Shown: positions 12,479 to 24,003, counted from the stretch's first letter. The stretch: 64,000 nucleotides of DNA from Lytechinus pictus (GCF_037042905.1 NC_087254.1:20299103-20363102); one strand, 5' to 3'. Numbers and translations are program-made. The notes: generated by a model not told the origin, from the sequence alone.

Positions 12479-15400
12479 CTATCTGCCTTCAGAGGGGGGA
12501 GCAGCGACAGAGATTCCTGGCATAGGGGGCGTCATACCTCCAGTCATTCCACCTGCTGTGGCAGCATTGGGACCAAGTAATATCTGGGGAAAGAATGCAG
12601 AAAAAAAATTATTACCTGCTTACATGTATTTCTTTCATGGAAAGGACAAAATTCAAAGTACTTGACTTTGTTGATTTCTAATGTAGATCCTCATTCTAGA
12701 TTTCATTAATCCACTGGTCTGCAGATTTTCACTGGTGTCCAGCTGCATCAGTCGGCCACCAGTCGACCGGTCCGTTCAACTTAGGTCTAGTTATTTCACA
12801 ATATTAGTGTAGTGCCCCTTCAAACAGTTCAATCAAAATTGGTTACAAAATGGGAAAGTGATAGAATTTAAAGTGTTACAAATTTATTTCCTTATTGCAG
12901 TCCTTAATTTTGTTGTTTGTTGCTTCCAAGTGACAAGTTTAGTAAAGCAACTTCCCATATGTTTCGTGCAGTAAGTTTCATATTTTCTCAATTATCACTC
13001 AAGATGCAGCTTGTCTCCTTAGATCGAGATGTCTCACAGAAAAAATGGGTTTGGCAGGGTGCTACATAACTTTTTTGAAGCACTTGCCCAGTCGGGCAAG
13101 TAAATTTTCAAATAGTTGGAAAATACTTGCCCGAATGTAGATTTCACTTGCCCGAAAAAATCCTTCAAAACAAAGTTTTATTGCTTCAAAACAAGTTATA
13201 GCCTTATAGTTTTACATACCATACCATTGACGGCTTTAAAAATACATTTTTCAACATGACTACTGATGTACCTAGTAGTTGTATTTCTTTTTTTTAATGA
13301 TTTTTATCTTGAACATCATGACAAAATAAATGGTAAATATGCTCTTTAATTAATTTCCTAATCTCATATATTTTCCATATATTTTGGAGGGGACTAGGAC
13401 ACACAATAAAAAAAGGGGAAATCACTGAAAATAACCAGAGAAAAAAAATTAAGAGAGGGGGAGAGAATGAAAGAAAAAAAAGTAAGAAGAAAGACAGAAA
13501 GGACGAAGAAATAAAGGAAGAAAGAAAGAAAAAATAAAGAAATAAAGAAAGAGAGAGAGAGAATGGCTGCGGGGAAGAGAAAGATGGAAAGATAGAAAGA
13601 AAGGAAGAAAGAAGGGAAAGGAGGATGGAAAGAAAAAAGAAAGAAAGAAAAAAATAGGAAAAAATGAGAGGAAGAGAAAGGAAAGAAATTAGGAATGAAT
13701 AAAAGGAAAACAAGAAAGAAAAAAGGTAAACAGAAAGGAAGGAAAAGGGAAAGAACGAAAACGAGAGAAAGGAAAGAAGGAAGAAAGAAAAGGTAAAGAA
13801 TGGATGGACGGAAGGAAGACAGTAAGAAAGAATGAAAGGAAGGGGAAAAAGAAGGAAGGATTAAAGAAAGAGGTAAACAAAGGTTGGATGGAAGGAAAAA
13901 AGAAAAAAAGGTAGAAAGAAAAGAATGACAAAAAGAAAGACAGCTATAGTAACAGAAAAAATGAACAAAAGAAGGAAGGAAATTTAAAGACATAAAGAGA
14001 GATTCTAAAGAAGGAAAGATAGGCAGAAAGAAAGAAAATAGAGAGGAAGAAAGCTCAAACTATCCAGTCATAAATAAAGAAGAAAACTTATCAATTTCCT
14101 TGGCTACAAAAAAAGTTACGAAAGAAACCATGTTTATCAACAATACACACAAATGCATATGTGGGACTGTCAAACAATGTATTTCAGTGTGTGCGATACA
14201 GACGATCATTCGAAACCCGATCTTTTTTAAGCATAACAGAAGTGAAAATTTCTCCTTTTACTGCTTACAAATGACAGAGCTACCCCAATTTTTAGGAAAT
14301 ATGGACATTACAAGAATTTTCATTGGTAAGAAATGTGAATTTTGACAGTTCTGTGGGAGATTTCTTCCAGAGCAAACTTCGTTCGTGCAGCACCGTATAC
14401 TCCGTAAAAACTTAACTACATGCATCGGCTGCATGGACTAGGCGCTAGCTAGCTAGGTATGCTATACTGCCATTGATTCTGTGTGTGTGTGTACGTCTCT
14501 GAGCTGTGTGTTTATTGCAGAAAATGGCGCAAATTTTGCAATTCGAATTATAAACTTTTTTGAAAGAAGAAATTAATGATATTGCTTTTTTTGTCTCTTT
14601 TTCTTTTCTATATTTTAATGGTGAAATCATATGGGGAATCTTTCTAAAATATAATTTCCATAGGAGATTTTTGCTTGCCCGATTCGGGCAAGCAGTTTTT
14701 GTCTTTGCTTCAAAACACTTGCCCGACTCTAACTTTTACTTGCCCCGGGCAATCGGGCAAGCGCTTAAGACAAGCACTGGAAGAAAAAAATAAATACAAA
14801 ATGGATAGTTCAGAGTTGCCATTTTGAAGCAACATTTGAGGACCATCAAAGAAAATAAATTGAGAAGCTTTTCAAACTTTCTTATAAAGTAAATGAGTTT
14901 TATGGATTTTTAAAAAATGTTGCTATCTTCTCTTTTTTTATCAATAATATATCTCAGGGTTTCATGTTTTTCATTCTCCTTTGAGTGTCAAAATAGTTAA
15001 CATGATTTACAACATATGACACAGTCCAAAAGGGGAGATAAAGTTAGACCTTCATACCTGTTTCTGTCTCTGAATCTGAGCTTGTTCCATGTGCACCATC
15101 TCTGTCTCAAAGACAACAGGGAGGATGAGAAGCATAAATGATGTACTACCGATCCACAGGGCACTCCTGCTGAAATTAAAGAGCTTCTTCATACTGCTGA
15201 CTGATAAATTAAATGTGACACCTGCCACTGTGCATAATGTTGATGGAAACATCTCTGTCAGACCCATCAGTCTTTCTGTCAACGTCTCATCCTCAAAGTC
15301 CTGCATACAAACAAAATTAATTCATTAATGATAATAATATTAATACTACTACTACTACTAATAATAATAATAGTAATAATAATGATAATGTCATATTTTA

Positions 15401-17444
15401 CCCAGGGAAGTCAAATCAGTTCTGAAAACTGTTCTACCAGCGGGCCCTGCTTTAATAACATGATAAATGTTATTATTACGGTACCCCTTTTAAGGCCTCA
15501 AAATACAGTATCACATCAAAATTCCTGAAGGTTTAAATTGGTCCATTCGCTGTGTGTAAAGACACAACAGGGCACCATTACTTTTTTAAAGGGGAATCCA
15601 GCCTTGCAATGTTGTGGTTGAAAGGAGAAAAATAAATGAAACAAAATGGCGAAAGTTTGAAAGAAATCGGACAAGCAATAAGAAAATAATAGCTTTATCA
15701 AAATTGAGATCCGTATTAAAGGCTACGTAGATTTCAAATTGGCAACTGGATAAGTAAATTAGGACAAGGCCAAGAACAATTTTCCTGTAGGCCATGTACT
15801 TAATAAACAGATTTGTGGTTTTCTACTATTAAGGTACCCATTCCCCTGGTTATATCCAGGCCAGGTAGTACATTGTTTTATGAAAGAAAAAATAAAATTT
15901 GAACTTGAAAAATGAAATTTTTGTCATTTTATGTATTGGAGCGTATGGAAGAGTCATCCTTGCCATCACTATGAGTGACATGTGGCCATACTGGCCAATT
16001 TGAAGTCTCCATGCCATGGGTATATCTAGAAAGCTGGCAGCCGTCTGTTTCAAGTTTTTTTAAACATTTTTTTTATTTCTCCTCGTACACAGACGGCTCG
16101 TGATCGTGCAGCTGCCATTAGGGGGTTAACAATGCAAAATTAACAATGTGGGGCTCATCGAATTTTGTCTTTATTTCATAAAAATATATAAAAAAGGCCT
16201 GAAATGGAACAAAACGGGAAACATAAACTTTAAAAAAGGACAAAAAACAGTGACTTACTTCGGCTGTCGCGCAACTCCCACTTCCCTGGTTTATCCGAAC
16301 TTAATATAATAATATGGCCATTGAGTCCCTGTACAGATCGAGTTAGAACTTCGGTCTCTATAATTGGTGAGTGGAGCCAACTGAGTTCAGCGGAACAACC
16401 AATATAACAGAGACCGAAGCTTTTGAACTCTATGGTATATCTAGCACTGATTACCAATTTTTTCAATTTTTAAACATTCATAACTTTCTGGTTTTTTGTC
16501 CGGTATTGTTCAAACTTTCACCATCAACTTGTCCGATTATTTCATTTTTCCTCTAAAAGTTTTTATTCAAATTGGATTCCCCTTTTATCTAGTAAAAATT
16601 AATAATGATTTTGCCTTTTGGCACATTTTTATTTGATCTCAATACTCGAGTGACGAGTCTAAGAGGAGATATCTAAGACTAGTACGATAGGCTCAACTCA
16701 AACAAAATAATTACTAAACTTATTATGTAGGAGTTTAACATGTTTAAAGGAATTTGCTTGACTTGTCTTCACTTCAGTTCAGTATTAGTGATTACTAACA
16801 TCAGATTCAGAATTTCAATTCAATTTAAATAATATTTTTCTTACATCGTCATCATCATCATCAACTAGCGGTGCCTTTATTGGTAGTTTTGATGATGTTC
16901 TTACTGTCGCTGAAGCTGGACGAGTTTTGGTACTTGGCTCTGGATTTGGCTGTGGTGGAGGAACGGGATTAAGTGTGGTTTGGGCTGGTGCGGGTTGGGA
17001 TGGCACTGGTGCGGGTTGGGATGGCACTGGCACTGGTGCAGGTTGGGCTGGCGCTGGCGCTGGTGCAGGTTGGGCTGGCGCTGGTGCAGGTTGGGCTGGC
17101 GCTGGTGCAGCTGCAGGTTGGGTTTGCGTTGTTGGTTCCAACAGTTCGCTTGCAGGCACTGCCGCCTGAGGCTCCGGCTCCGAGGGAGGCGAGGGTTCCG
17201 ATGGAACAGAGTCGGGCTGTTCATCGGCGGCGGCTGCAGCCATGGCAGCAGTCTCCTCCTGTTGAACCTCTGTCTGACTCGGAATAACTACAAGATCGTC
17301 ATCTAAAATTGAATCGGTCAGTGCTTCTGCTGATTCGTTTTCCTTTTCTTCAACATCGGAAGTTTGTTTTTCAGTTATTTCTGGTGGAACAATCGCTTCT
17401 GGTAGCTCTTCATGATGATCACCACCCTCCATGTTGATTGGCAT
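12479..17444 (-). CDS. TOMM22: Mitochondrial import receptor subunit TOM22 homolog
   Basis: Coding exons on the minus strand are 17444-16845, 15300-15058 and 12583-12479. Both introns are phase 0 with GTAAGA/GTATGA donors and TATGCAG/CCCCAG acceptors. The product is 315 aa, against about 142 in human. Residues 201-281 carry the family core: FEDETLTERLMGLTEMFP, then the single membrane span in SRSALWIGSTSFMLLILPVV (about 247-263, Pro261 conserved) followed by FETE. The C-terminal intermembrane-space tail begins QILLGPN and is Gly/Met/Pro-rich. TOM22 is the central receptor and organiser of the outer-membrane TOM complex; its acidic N-terminal domain binds presequences. Here that domain is about 200 residues: acidic at 1-65, Ala/Pro/Gln repeats at about 104-172, then DDDDDD at 195-200 just before the core. 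MEGGDHHEEL at Met5 is an alternative start. It lies tail-to-tail with Chibby. Confidence 0.95.
13050..14795. mobile_element. Probable transposable element in TOMM22 intron 2 with CTTGCCCGA/TCGGGCAAG terminal regions
   Basis: Both ends of this intronic segment carry repeated CTTGCCCG and CGGGCAAG words in inverted arrangement: left about 13078-13155, right about 14675-14765. AAGCACTTGCCC near 13078 pairs with GGGCAAGCGCTT near 14753. Between them lie the polypurine tract and A+T-rich sequence. Exact termini and target duplication are not clear, so the element boundaries are approximate. Confidence 0.5.
13425..14055. repeat. Polypurine (GAAA/GGAA)n tract, about 630 bases
   Basis: The + strand is almost purely A and G (GAAAGAAAGAAGGAAG-like), so the TOMM22 transcript carries a polypyrimidine run in intron 2. 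Long minus-strand frames at 13294-13993 are Ser/Phe/Leu-rich translations of this tract and are not genes. Confidence 0.9.
15325..15475 (-). mobile_element. SINE fragment (body plus ATT-rich tail) in TOMM22 intron 1
   Basis: An (ATT/ACT)n-type stretch at 15325-15385 is followed by TTTACCCAGGGAAGTCA and AACTGTTCTACCAGCGGGCC. That is the same body as the SINE near 49590-49810, in the same relative order. The tRNA-like head is absent, so this is a truncated copy. Confidence 0.65.
15585..16587. mobile_element. Foldback element family B in TOMM22 intron 1, with a nested insertion
   Basis: The termini are inverted: TTTAAAGGGGAATCCAG near 15586 and TTGGATTCCCCTTTTAT ending near 16587. Internal blocks also pair: GAAAGTTTGAAAGAAATCGG against TTGTCCGGTATTG, and CGGACAAGC against CTTGTCCG. 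A separate repeat is inserted at 16030-16434. The open frames in this interval are accidental. Confidence 0.75.
16030..16434. mobile_element. Repeat family D (CTGGCAGCCGTC ... AGAGACCGAAG) with 10-bp target duplication
   Basis: This repeat is nested in the family B foldback. The 10-mer GTATATCTAG occurs on both sides (16020-16029 and 16435-16444). It contains GCTGGCAGCCGTCTG, TTTCTCCTCGTACACAGACG, GTGACTTACTTCGGCTGTCG and GTGAGTGGAGCCAACTGAGT. Those blocks recur at 43004-43484 in the opposite orientation and as fragments at 20845-20970 and 23825-24003. No open frame of note. Confidence 0.75.
16975..17125 (-). repeat. Coding minisatellite in TOMM22 exon 1
   Basis: Repeats of GCAGGTTGGGCTGGCGCTGG (unit about 21 bases, multiples of three) encode Pro-Ala-Pro-Ala-Gln-type repeats. 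It is part of the TOMM22 first exon and may vary in length between individuals. Long open frames on the + strand here are a by-product of the repeat. Confidence 0.85.
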
Positions 17445-18780
17445 TAAAAATTCACCTTAGTCCCACACGTGTAAATTTTTGTGGTCGTCGAAGTTTTATC
17501 CAGTAAAAAAAACGTGTGATTCATACCGCCCTCTTTTGCTCAAAACAGCGTACGGTACACAAACTTTTTTTAAATTATTATTATTATTTTATGACACAGA
17601 CTATAATTTACCAGAAATGACTCAAGGAGGGATGCGGGGTTGCATGTAGGCCAGGTCAATCCCTTTCATTTCTGTTATTTACATACTGCTTTATACTTAC
17701 TTTGTTAACCTGATTGACTTTGAAATGAAAAAGAGTAAATTCAATCAATCCCTATATAGATTCAGACTGGGGTCAAGGATTGAGGACTCACGGCGAAGAA
17801 TCCCGAATATCCATAATACTGTATTAATCAAATCAATTCTATCCCAAGGATACATAAACTGTCAACAAGCAGGTCTTGCACGGGCAACCCATATCCTACC
17901 ACACGGACCTTTTTTTTTGTCCTTCGTTTTTGGTCAATAGGTTATATAGATTATTATTTTTATTATATATGAATGTCTCAATTTAAGTCCTTTTCTTTTC
18001 ACATTATTGCCCATGTTCCTGATCATATCCAGGGCACTAGCCCTGGGAACGATTTTTTTTACTGGGGTTGCTGAAAAGCAACAAAAAAACATTAAAAAAG
18101 TTGGGTTTTTTTACTACAAAATTGATGTAATTTGGGTCCCGTGAAATTTGTCAAGCAAAAAAAAAAAAAAAAAAATCTCAATTTTTCACTCCTTCCGGAA
18201 TTCCAGGGGGTGCTGCTTCACGGGGCCAAAGTGTTCCTATCCTTCTGTTGATTTCGGATGAGTATATGTGTAATCCAACTTTTTTGTTTATTAACCTGTA
18301 CTTTTAGATATATCTTTGTTAGTCTGAGTTTTGCATATATACTCCGGCCGGGAAGTGATCTGTTTTACTGCTTTGTACATTTCATTTTTGGCGATTATCT
18401 GATTTATATCTTGCATAATCTTCTTCGTAGTTTCGTTAATATATTGACTTGAGTATGTATTTTCTGGACTTTATATTTTTCACATTTTTGAAGTTTACTC
18501 TTCTGTCAGTGTAACTATATGTTACAAGTTTGAATGAGTTTAAACATATACCCAGTTATACTAGATGGTCTTGTGAATATTATGCATATTTGTTAATTCC
18601 AAATTGCCGGAATTCAGTTATTTGACGAATTTGAGCATATGCTATTCATCTTAATTAGTGCTTGTATGATTATGATTATGATCTTATAGGATTTTATATA
18701 TTATATTACACAGGTTGTTACTTTATAGTTATTGATTCACTCAAATTTGTAGTTCCTATGTAAGGAGTAATATTTCGATA
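17445..18780. other. TOMM22 upstream region and intergenic sequence
   Basis: The 5' flank contains a CACGTG E-box-like hexamer near 17465 and no TATA box I would defend. Further right are A and T homopolymer runs (near 18047 and 18159) and unique-looking A+T-rich sequence. The frame at 17725-17940 is unrecognised and probably chance. Confidence 0.4.
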
Positions 18781-19534
18781 CACTGTAAAAAAAAAAATAG
18801 TTGAAATTACTCAATAAAATTGTGGCAAGAAATTGCCTTAATAAAGTTTTTGTAAGTTTGGCAAAACAATCACTAAAACTATTTGAAAAAAATCAAATGG
18901 GGGAGTGAACTTTCGTGATTCCATCGATCCACTTTTAGTGACATCATTTTCATCTTAGACATCTTTTATCCAAATATTAGGCTTTGTGCATTGTCACTTA
19001 CCTGTACATATATAGGTACTGACATTGATATTTATACGCGATCGTTTCATTCTTGCAAATAAAACAGTAAAAATAATATAAACATTTTCCGAAAACCTCA
19101 AAAGAAATCTGAAATTTCCTGCTAAATGACTTTTTAATGTTGCTCTTTCTTTGAATCAACAAAAGAATAAGATAGTTAGCACACCCTTATCCAAAACAAC
19201 TTATAAGACAAATAGATATGACAGTTATTTAAACATTTACTTGCCCTAATAAATATTCATTCATTATTTAAATAAGGCGTTTATTGAAAAATATAAGTAC
19301 ATTCAACATGATTTTATAAGTAATATTCATCTTTGCCTAATTGAGTTAGATTTACTCAATCGAAGCAAGCTAGCAATACATGAATTTTCTTAAATGTATA
19401 TTGAACTCAAATAAATCAAGTAAATGTAAAGACAAGTTAAAACTACTGAAAAAACAAAAAATAATTTCAAATTATAGATAGTACTTATATACCTTAAGTG
19501 TTAAATACTGCTTCAGAAATTTCGTTTTACAGTG
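18781..19534. mobile_element. Non-autonomous element with CACTGTAAAA terminal inverted repeats
   Basis: It begins CACTGTAAAAAAA at 18781 and ends TTTTACAGTG at 19534, about 754 bases, A+T-rich and without coding sequence. The ends resemble hAT-type MITE termini. The expected 8-bp target duplication is not obvious, so the classification is tentative. Confidence 0.6.
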
Positions 19535-19604
19535 GACTTTCGTTTCAGTGGTTTTTATCAGTGAATAATAATATATACTATTTGTAGTTCACATCTATAT
19601 TTGT

Positions 19605-19690
19605 TGTTGTAATAATAATAATATAATAATATACAAAATTTATAGAGCGCTTTATACAAAAGTTTCAAAGCGCTAAGAAATTTAGGGGGA
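19605..19690. mobile_element. SINE/LINE 3' tail fragment
   Basis: (ATA/AAT)n followed by TTTATAGAGCGCTTTATACA and AGCGCTAAG, a GCGCT-containing tail typical of tRNA-derived SINEs or LINE 3' ends with an ATT-type microsatellite. Only the tail is present. Confidence 0.5.
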
Positions 19691-21179
19691 AATACAAGAT
19701 ATCTCAGAAAAAGAACAACAAAGGAACTGAAAGTGAAAACAAAATTACGAAAAATTAATTATACGTACAAATAAAGAGATAATCGGTGAATAGACAACTT
19801 AAATATAACGGGTCGATAATCATGTATGTAAATCTAAATAATCCTAATAACTAAGCTTACAATCCGACTTAAAAATCTGAACACAATATGATAATGCCAA
19901 TTAACTAAGGGGGATAATTTCATACAGAACAAAAGAAGCGAAAAATAGGCAAGTGAAATTTTAACATTTCATCCATTTTCATGATATCTTTTTTTATGAT
20001 TTTTTTTATTTATGTCACTTTGCCTAGATAATGATTTAGAATGAATTCTGTATATATAATACTCATTTTATTTTATTTCATTTTATTTTATTTGCTAACC
20101 GTGATTTTCTGTTTTTCATCAGGTCATTGATGAAAAACACCTTCTTTACCTGAATGAATATATTCTAATAGAATGAAGTAAATAAAGATAGCAAGATGGA
20201 GATTTAAATGTTCAGGGCCTTGAAAGGAAAGGGTCGGGGTGGTACCAGCCCTCCCTTTGAATAATATATTGAGAGTTGAGACCCTAAAGTCCAAAGATGC
20301 ACATGCAGCCAAGTTTGCTTGCTTGGTTTGAGGCAATACAATTCAAGCTTGAAAGGACAGCCCAAAATACACGACAGTACTCTCATTTATTTTGTTTCTC
20401 GTTTCTCCGAGATCCCCCCCCCCCCTCTCTCTATATAGGACCTCCCCGGATTAATTAACAGGTATTGGACTTATTTTGTACTAATATACTTCTTCTATTT
20501 ACTATCCTCCCCTTTTTTGGACAGCTGCAATCCAACTCCACCGCTGTGGTCATGTGTGTTATCAGCTCTTATCAGCTGTCAGCCCACCCGAGAAATGAAG
20601 CTCTCCCAAAATCTGAAAGTGGGGTTTCGAATACTAATACCCCACTTTAGCTCCCATTGACATAATACGCAGGGCAATGGGGTTCCTGTAGTATAAGCTG
20701 GTGGGGTATTTTTTAAACTGAGGAAACAAATGTCTTCTTCATTTTACTGACCAATTTCAAAGATACTAACGTTACCATGGTTACTAGGGTCTTTGCCAAT
20801 TTACCGAAGTGGGCCCGGGGTACGTACGTGTCGCACCCCAACCTAGACAGCTGGCAGCCGTCAGTTTCGAGGAGTTTAAAAAAAAAACATTTTTATTATT
20901 TTCTTTCATTTATTTCTCCTCGTATATTGGTGAGTGGAGCCAACGGAGTTCAGCGAAACAACCCCCCCCCCCAGCTGCAGCTATACAACATATAGGCGAA
21001 TCCAGGGGGCCCGGGGGGCCCGCCCCCCCCCCCCTATTGGCGGAGCAAAAAAAAGAAAAAAAGGGGGAAAGAAAGAAGGGGGAAGAAAGAAGGAAAAATA
21101 AGAGGAGGGAGACGAGTGAATAAATTAAGGTCAGGGGGAGATTTGGAAAATGATTTAGAAATATATATTTCATGTCTTT
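19691..21179. other. Intergenic repeat-rich segment; fragments only
   Basis: Contains a family D fragment (20845-20970, with GACAGCTGGCAGCCGTC and GGTGAGTGGAGCCAACGG), C/G-rich tracts near 20415 and 21005-21035, and a GGGGGAAAGAAAG purine run near 21060. No gene recognised. Confidence 0.5.
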
Positions 21180-22370
21180 TTAATAAATTTTCGCTTGCGC
21201 TTTACGCTCACATAGCCTGTAGGATTCGACACATATCTTGCTCAATATGCTGATATATAGCTTAAAATATCAAGTTTTTAAGTCAATATACAAAACATAT
21301 TTCAGCTCGGACATCGAGCTTTTATTATTTTGTTTCATTTACAATTTGATTTTTTTTTAAGTGCTCTGTAAAATGTCCGTTTTATGTTGTGAATATCATT
21401 TGCAGCTTTTTGCGCTGTGCGCGTGCATTATTTGATTTGTTCAGTAGGCCTACATATTGTCTTTGTTTATTCCATATGATTCTTTTTATATTAATTCTAT
21501 AAATTACCTAAAATCCCGCTTTTATGACAGTTTATCAAAATTTCGTCTCGCGATTTGCGCTCGCATTAATTTATAGTTAAAAATATATCAACTCATAAAT
21601 CCTATTCATGATTACAAAAGTGCTTAAAATATCCAGTTTTCAGGCCTCAAATGTAAAAAAATTTCACTCACTTCTTAGGCTTATTACATTGATAAATAAG
21701 ATAATAAAATTTTCATTAATTCCTAATAATTGTCCCTTTTTCAGAAAGGAATATCGACAAGTTTCATATCGCGCTTAGGAAGAGGAATAGATAGTCATCA
21801 TTTTCATATGATGACAAAATGTCCTTAGGCCTAGAATCTCCAGGTCCTATTTTAGGTCAAAATAATAATAAAAATATCAGCTCGCGCTTCGCACTCGCAT
21901 CATTTAGTAAGTGCTAGCCACATACACTTCACAATTTCCCTACACAGTGCTTTAGATAGTCCTTAAATTCACCCTTTTCATACCGGAATATCAAATATTT
22001 TCCGATCGCGCTTCGCGCTCGCATTATTGATTTTCATGACAAAAACGAAATGTATTCAGAATGCCTAGATTCTTTTTAACTCTAAAACACGCGCACACAT
22101 GTTTATTGAGGTATGCAGCTTGATCTTTATTCAAAATGTGCTAAAATTATCCAGTTTGCGCTCGCATTATAGGAAGATGGCCAAGTTACCCTCTCCTTTT
22201 TCATGATTTACAAAACATGAATAGAGTGTTCCAATTTTAGGTCTGAAATCTCAAATTTTTCAGCTCGCGCTTCGCGCTCGCATCAATTGTTTATTTATAC
22301 CTATACCGTTTATATCAAAAAGTGCTTAGAATGTCAATTTTTTCGCGCTCGCATTATAATAATAATAATA
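21180..22370. repeat. GCTCGCGCTTCGCGCTCGCAT repeat array, block 2
   Basis: At least five cores of the form GCTCGCGCTTCGCGCTCGCA are visible: near 21547, 21881, 22004, 22263 and, truncated, 22345. Spacers contain GATTACAAAA, AAAATGTCCAGTTTTC and AATATC phrases like block 1. Spacing is irregular (about 120-260 bases), so this is a decayed tandem array. Confidence 0.75.
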
Positions 22371-22640
22371 TAGGATATTTATACTGCGCATCATATCCAC
22401 CTTGTTAGGTGCTCAAGGCGCTCCTATATTACCCGGCTAAGCTAGGCGTTCATAGCGCACACAGCTGCTTTTTAAGGAATTACTTCCTACCGGTACCCAT
22501 TTACCTCACCTGGGTTGAGTGCAGCACACTGTGGATCAGTTTCTTGCTGAAGGAAATTACGCCATGGCTGGGATTCGAACCCACGACCCTCTGTTTCAAA
22601 GTCCGAAGACTAATCCACTGGGCCACAACGCTCCACGTTA
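22365..22640 (-). mobile_element. tRNA-derived SINE
   Basis: Read on the minus strand, the head has an A box (TGGCCCAGTGGATTA, 22625-22611) and a B box (GGGTTCGAATCC, 22581-22570). The body has GAAATTTCCTTCAGC-type and AGGTGAGGTAAATGGGTAC phrases, then GCGCCTTGAGCACC and an (ATT)n tail near 22360. It is a nearly full-length SINE inserted at the end of the GCTCGC array. The body is shared with 49590-49810 and the architecture with 56830-57015. Confidence 0.85.
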
Positions 22641-22824
22641 TCTAAAAGATGAAATATGTATGAATGTATCGTCTTAATGGCTAACTGCAAATCATCCTTA
22701 ACAGGTCCCTTTTCGATCAAGCCAGAAGCCATATTAAAAATTACCTAGGTACAAAATTACCTAGGTACATACGCATCTTGTTCAGGTTCACAAACAGAAG
22801 GGGAAAAAATGCATGAAATTCCAA

Positions 22825-23115
22825 AAATTTTCAGCTCGCGCTTCGCACTCGCACTATTCAAATAGGGCTTATGAGATTATTACGTTTTTAATGATGTTTC
22901 ATAAGAATAAAGCTAAGAAATTACTGTTAGGACATCGGCGTTTTGCCCCGCCCCCCAAAAAAAAAAATTCACAACCAAGAAAATGGGGAGAAAAGGAAAG
23001 GGATAAGTGTAAAATACAAGCCTATAATATAAATGTTATGTCAAAATCTATCACAATTTTTTTATTTTTGTAATTAGAATGTCAAAATTTTTGCTTGCTT
23101 GCTTCGCTCGCTCTG
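22825..23115. repeat. GCTCGCGCTTCGCACTCGCA repeat, block 3
   Basis: Further copies of the array core at 22833-22852 and a decayed one at 23091-23113, with the same A+T-rich spacer style as the other blocks. It is separated from block 2 by the SINE. Confidence 0.6.
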
Positions 23116-23824
23116 AACTTCTTATTAATTTGATGCGATATGCCGTATCGAGCCCCCTCAAAAGTTTTGGCTCATTACGCCACTTAGATAACCCCTTCAA
23201 AGAAACAAACAAAAATCAACTTCTGGGTAAATATGGGTTAAAAAAAATTGGGCCTTCCCGCGAGATTGGCGTGAGCTGGATCCGCCCCTGTACAACTCTC
23301 GCTCGCTCGAAAATTTTCCAAAATAGTGCATTGATATGAAAATTTCAGCCTTTCCGAATTGTCTTGCCTCGGTCTTCGATTTTCTCCATAGCCATGATAG
23401 CAATACGCCCCTGGCCCCGCGCCCCGACATGTTTCAATTTTTGAACAAAATTTTACTAGTGGATGGCGTTCCATATAGAGTGCGTGAATGAAGCGTACCA
23501 TAATTTATTTACCAAAAAAAAAAATTATCCGACGCCCATACTGAGTCATAAGAGTCGAATTTACAGGGTCCAGATCAGGATTGCAGGGTGTACGTCATCA
23601 TTCACAGGTAGGGATGCCTCATTTCGATACAGGTAGCATAAGTTTTAGCAATATTTTATAAACTGATGATGATTATGATGATGTGATCATGCGGCGAATG
23701 TCATGAACTTGTGCCATTTCTTGTGGGCGGCTGACGCGACGCTGAGGCTGAGCAGTGCCAGTGCAGTGACGTGCAGTGGAGTGGCGTTGGCGAGACCAAG
23801 GCGAAACTTCAGAGTTCAGTCTGT

Positions 23825-24003
23825 ATTTTGTAGACCAAAAGCTTCGATCTCTGTTATGTTGGTTGTTCCGCTGAACTCCGTTGGCTCCACTCACCAAATA
23901 CAGAGACCGAAGTAAAACCCTCGACTCGTCTGTACTACAGGTACAGGGGCTCAATGCAATGCCAATGGCCACCGTTAATTTCTTGTTTTTCTCCTCGATA
24001 CCG
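23825..24003. mobile_element. Repeat family D fragment
   Basis: Contains ATGTTGGTTGTTCCGCTGAA, CTCCGTTGGCTCCACTCACC and CAGAGACCGAAG, then TTTCTCCTCGATACCG. These match parts of 43004-43484 and the reverse complement of 16030-16434. Truncated. Confidence 0.6.

Noticed and set aside
13294-13993. Long minus-strand open frames rich in Ser, Phe and Leu
   Set aside because: They are translations of a polypurine tract inside a TOMM22 intron; low complexity, overlapping in several frames, no splice structure.
16901-17306. Long frames on both strands overlapping TOMM22 exon 1
   Set aside because: They arise from the coding minisatellite, which stays open in several frames; only the TOMM22 frame continues into exons 2 and 3.
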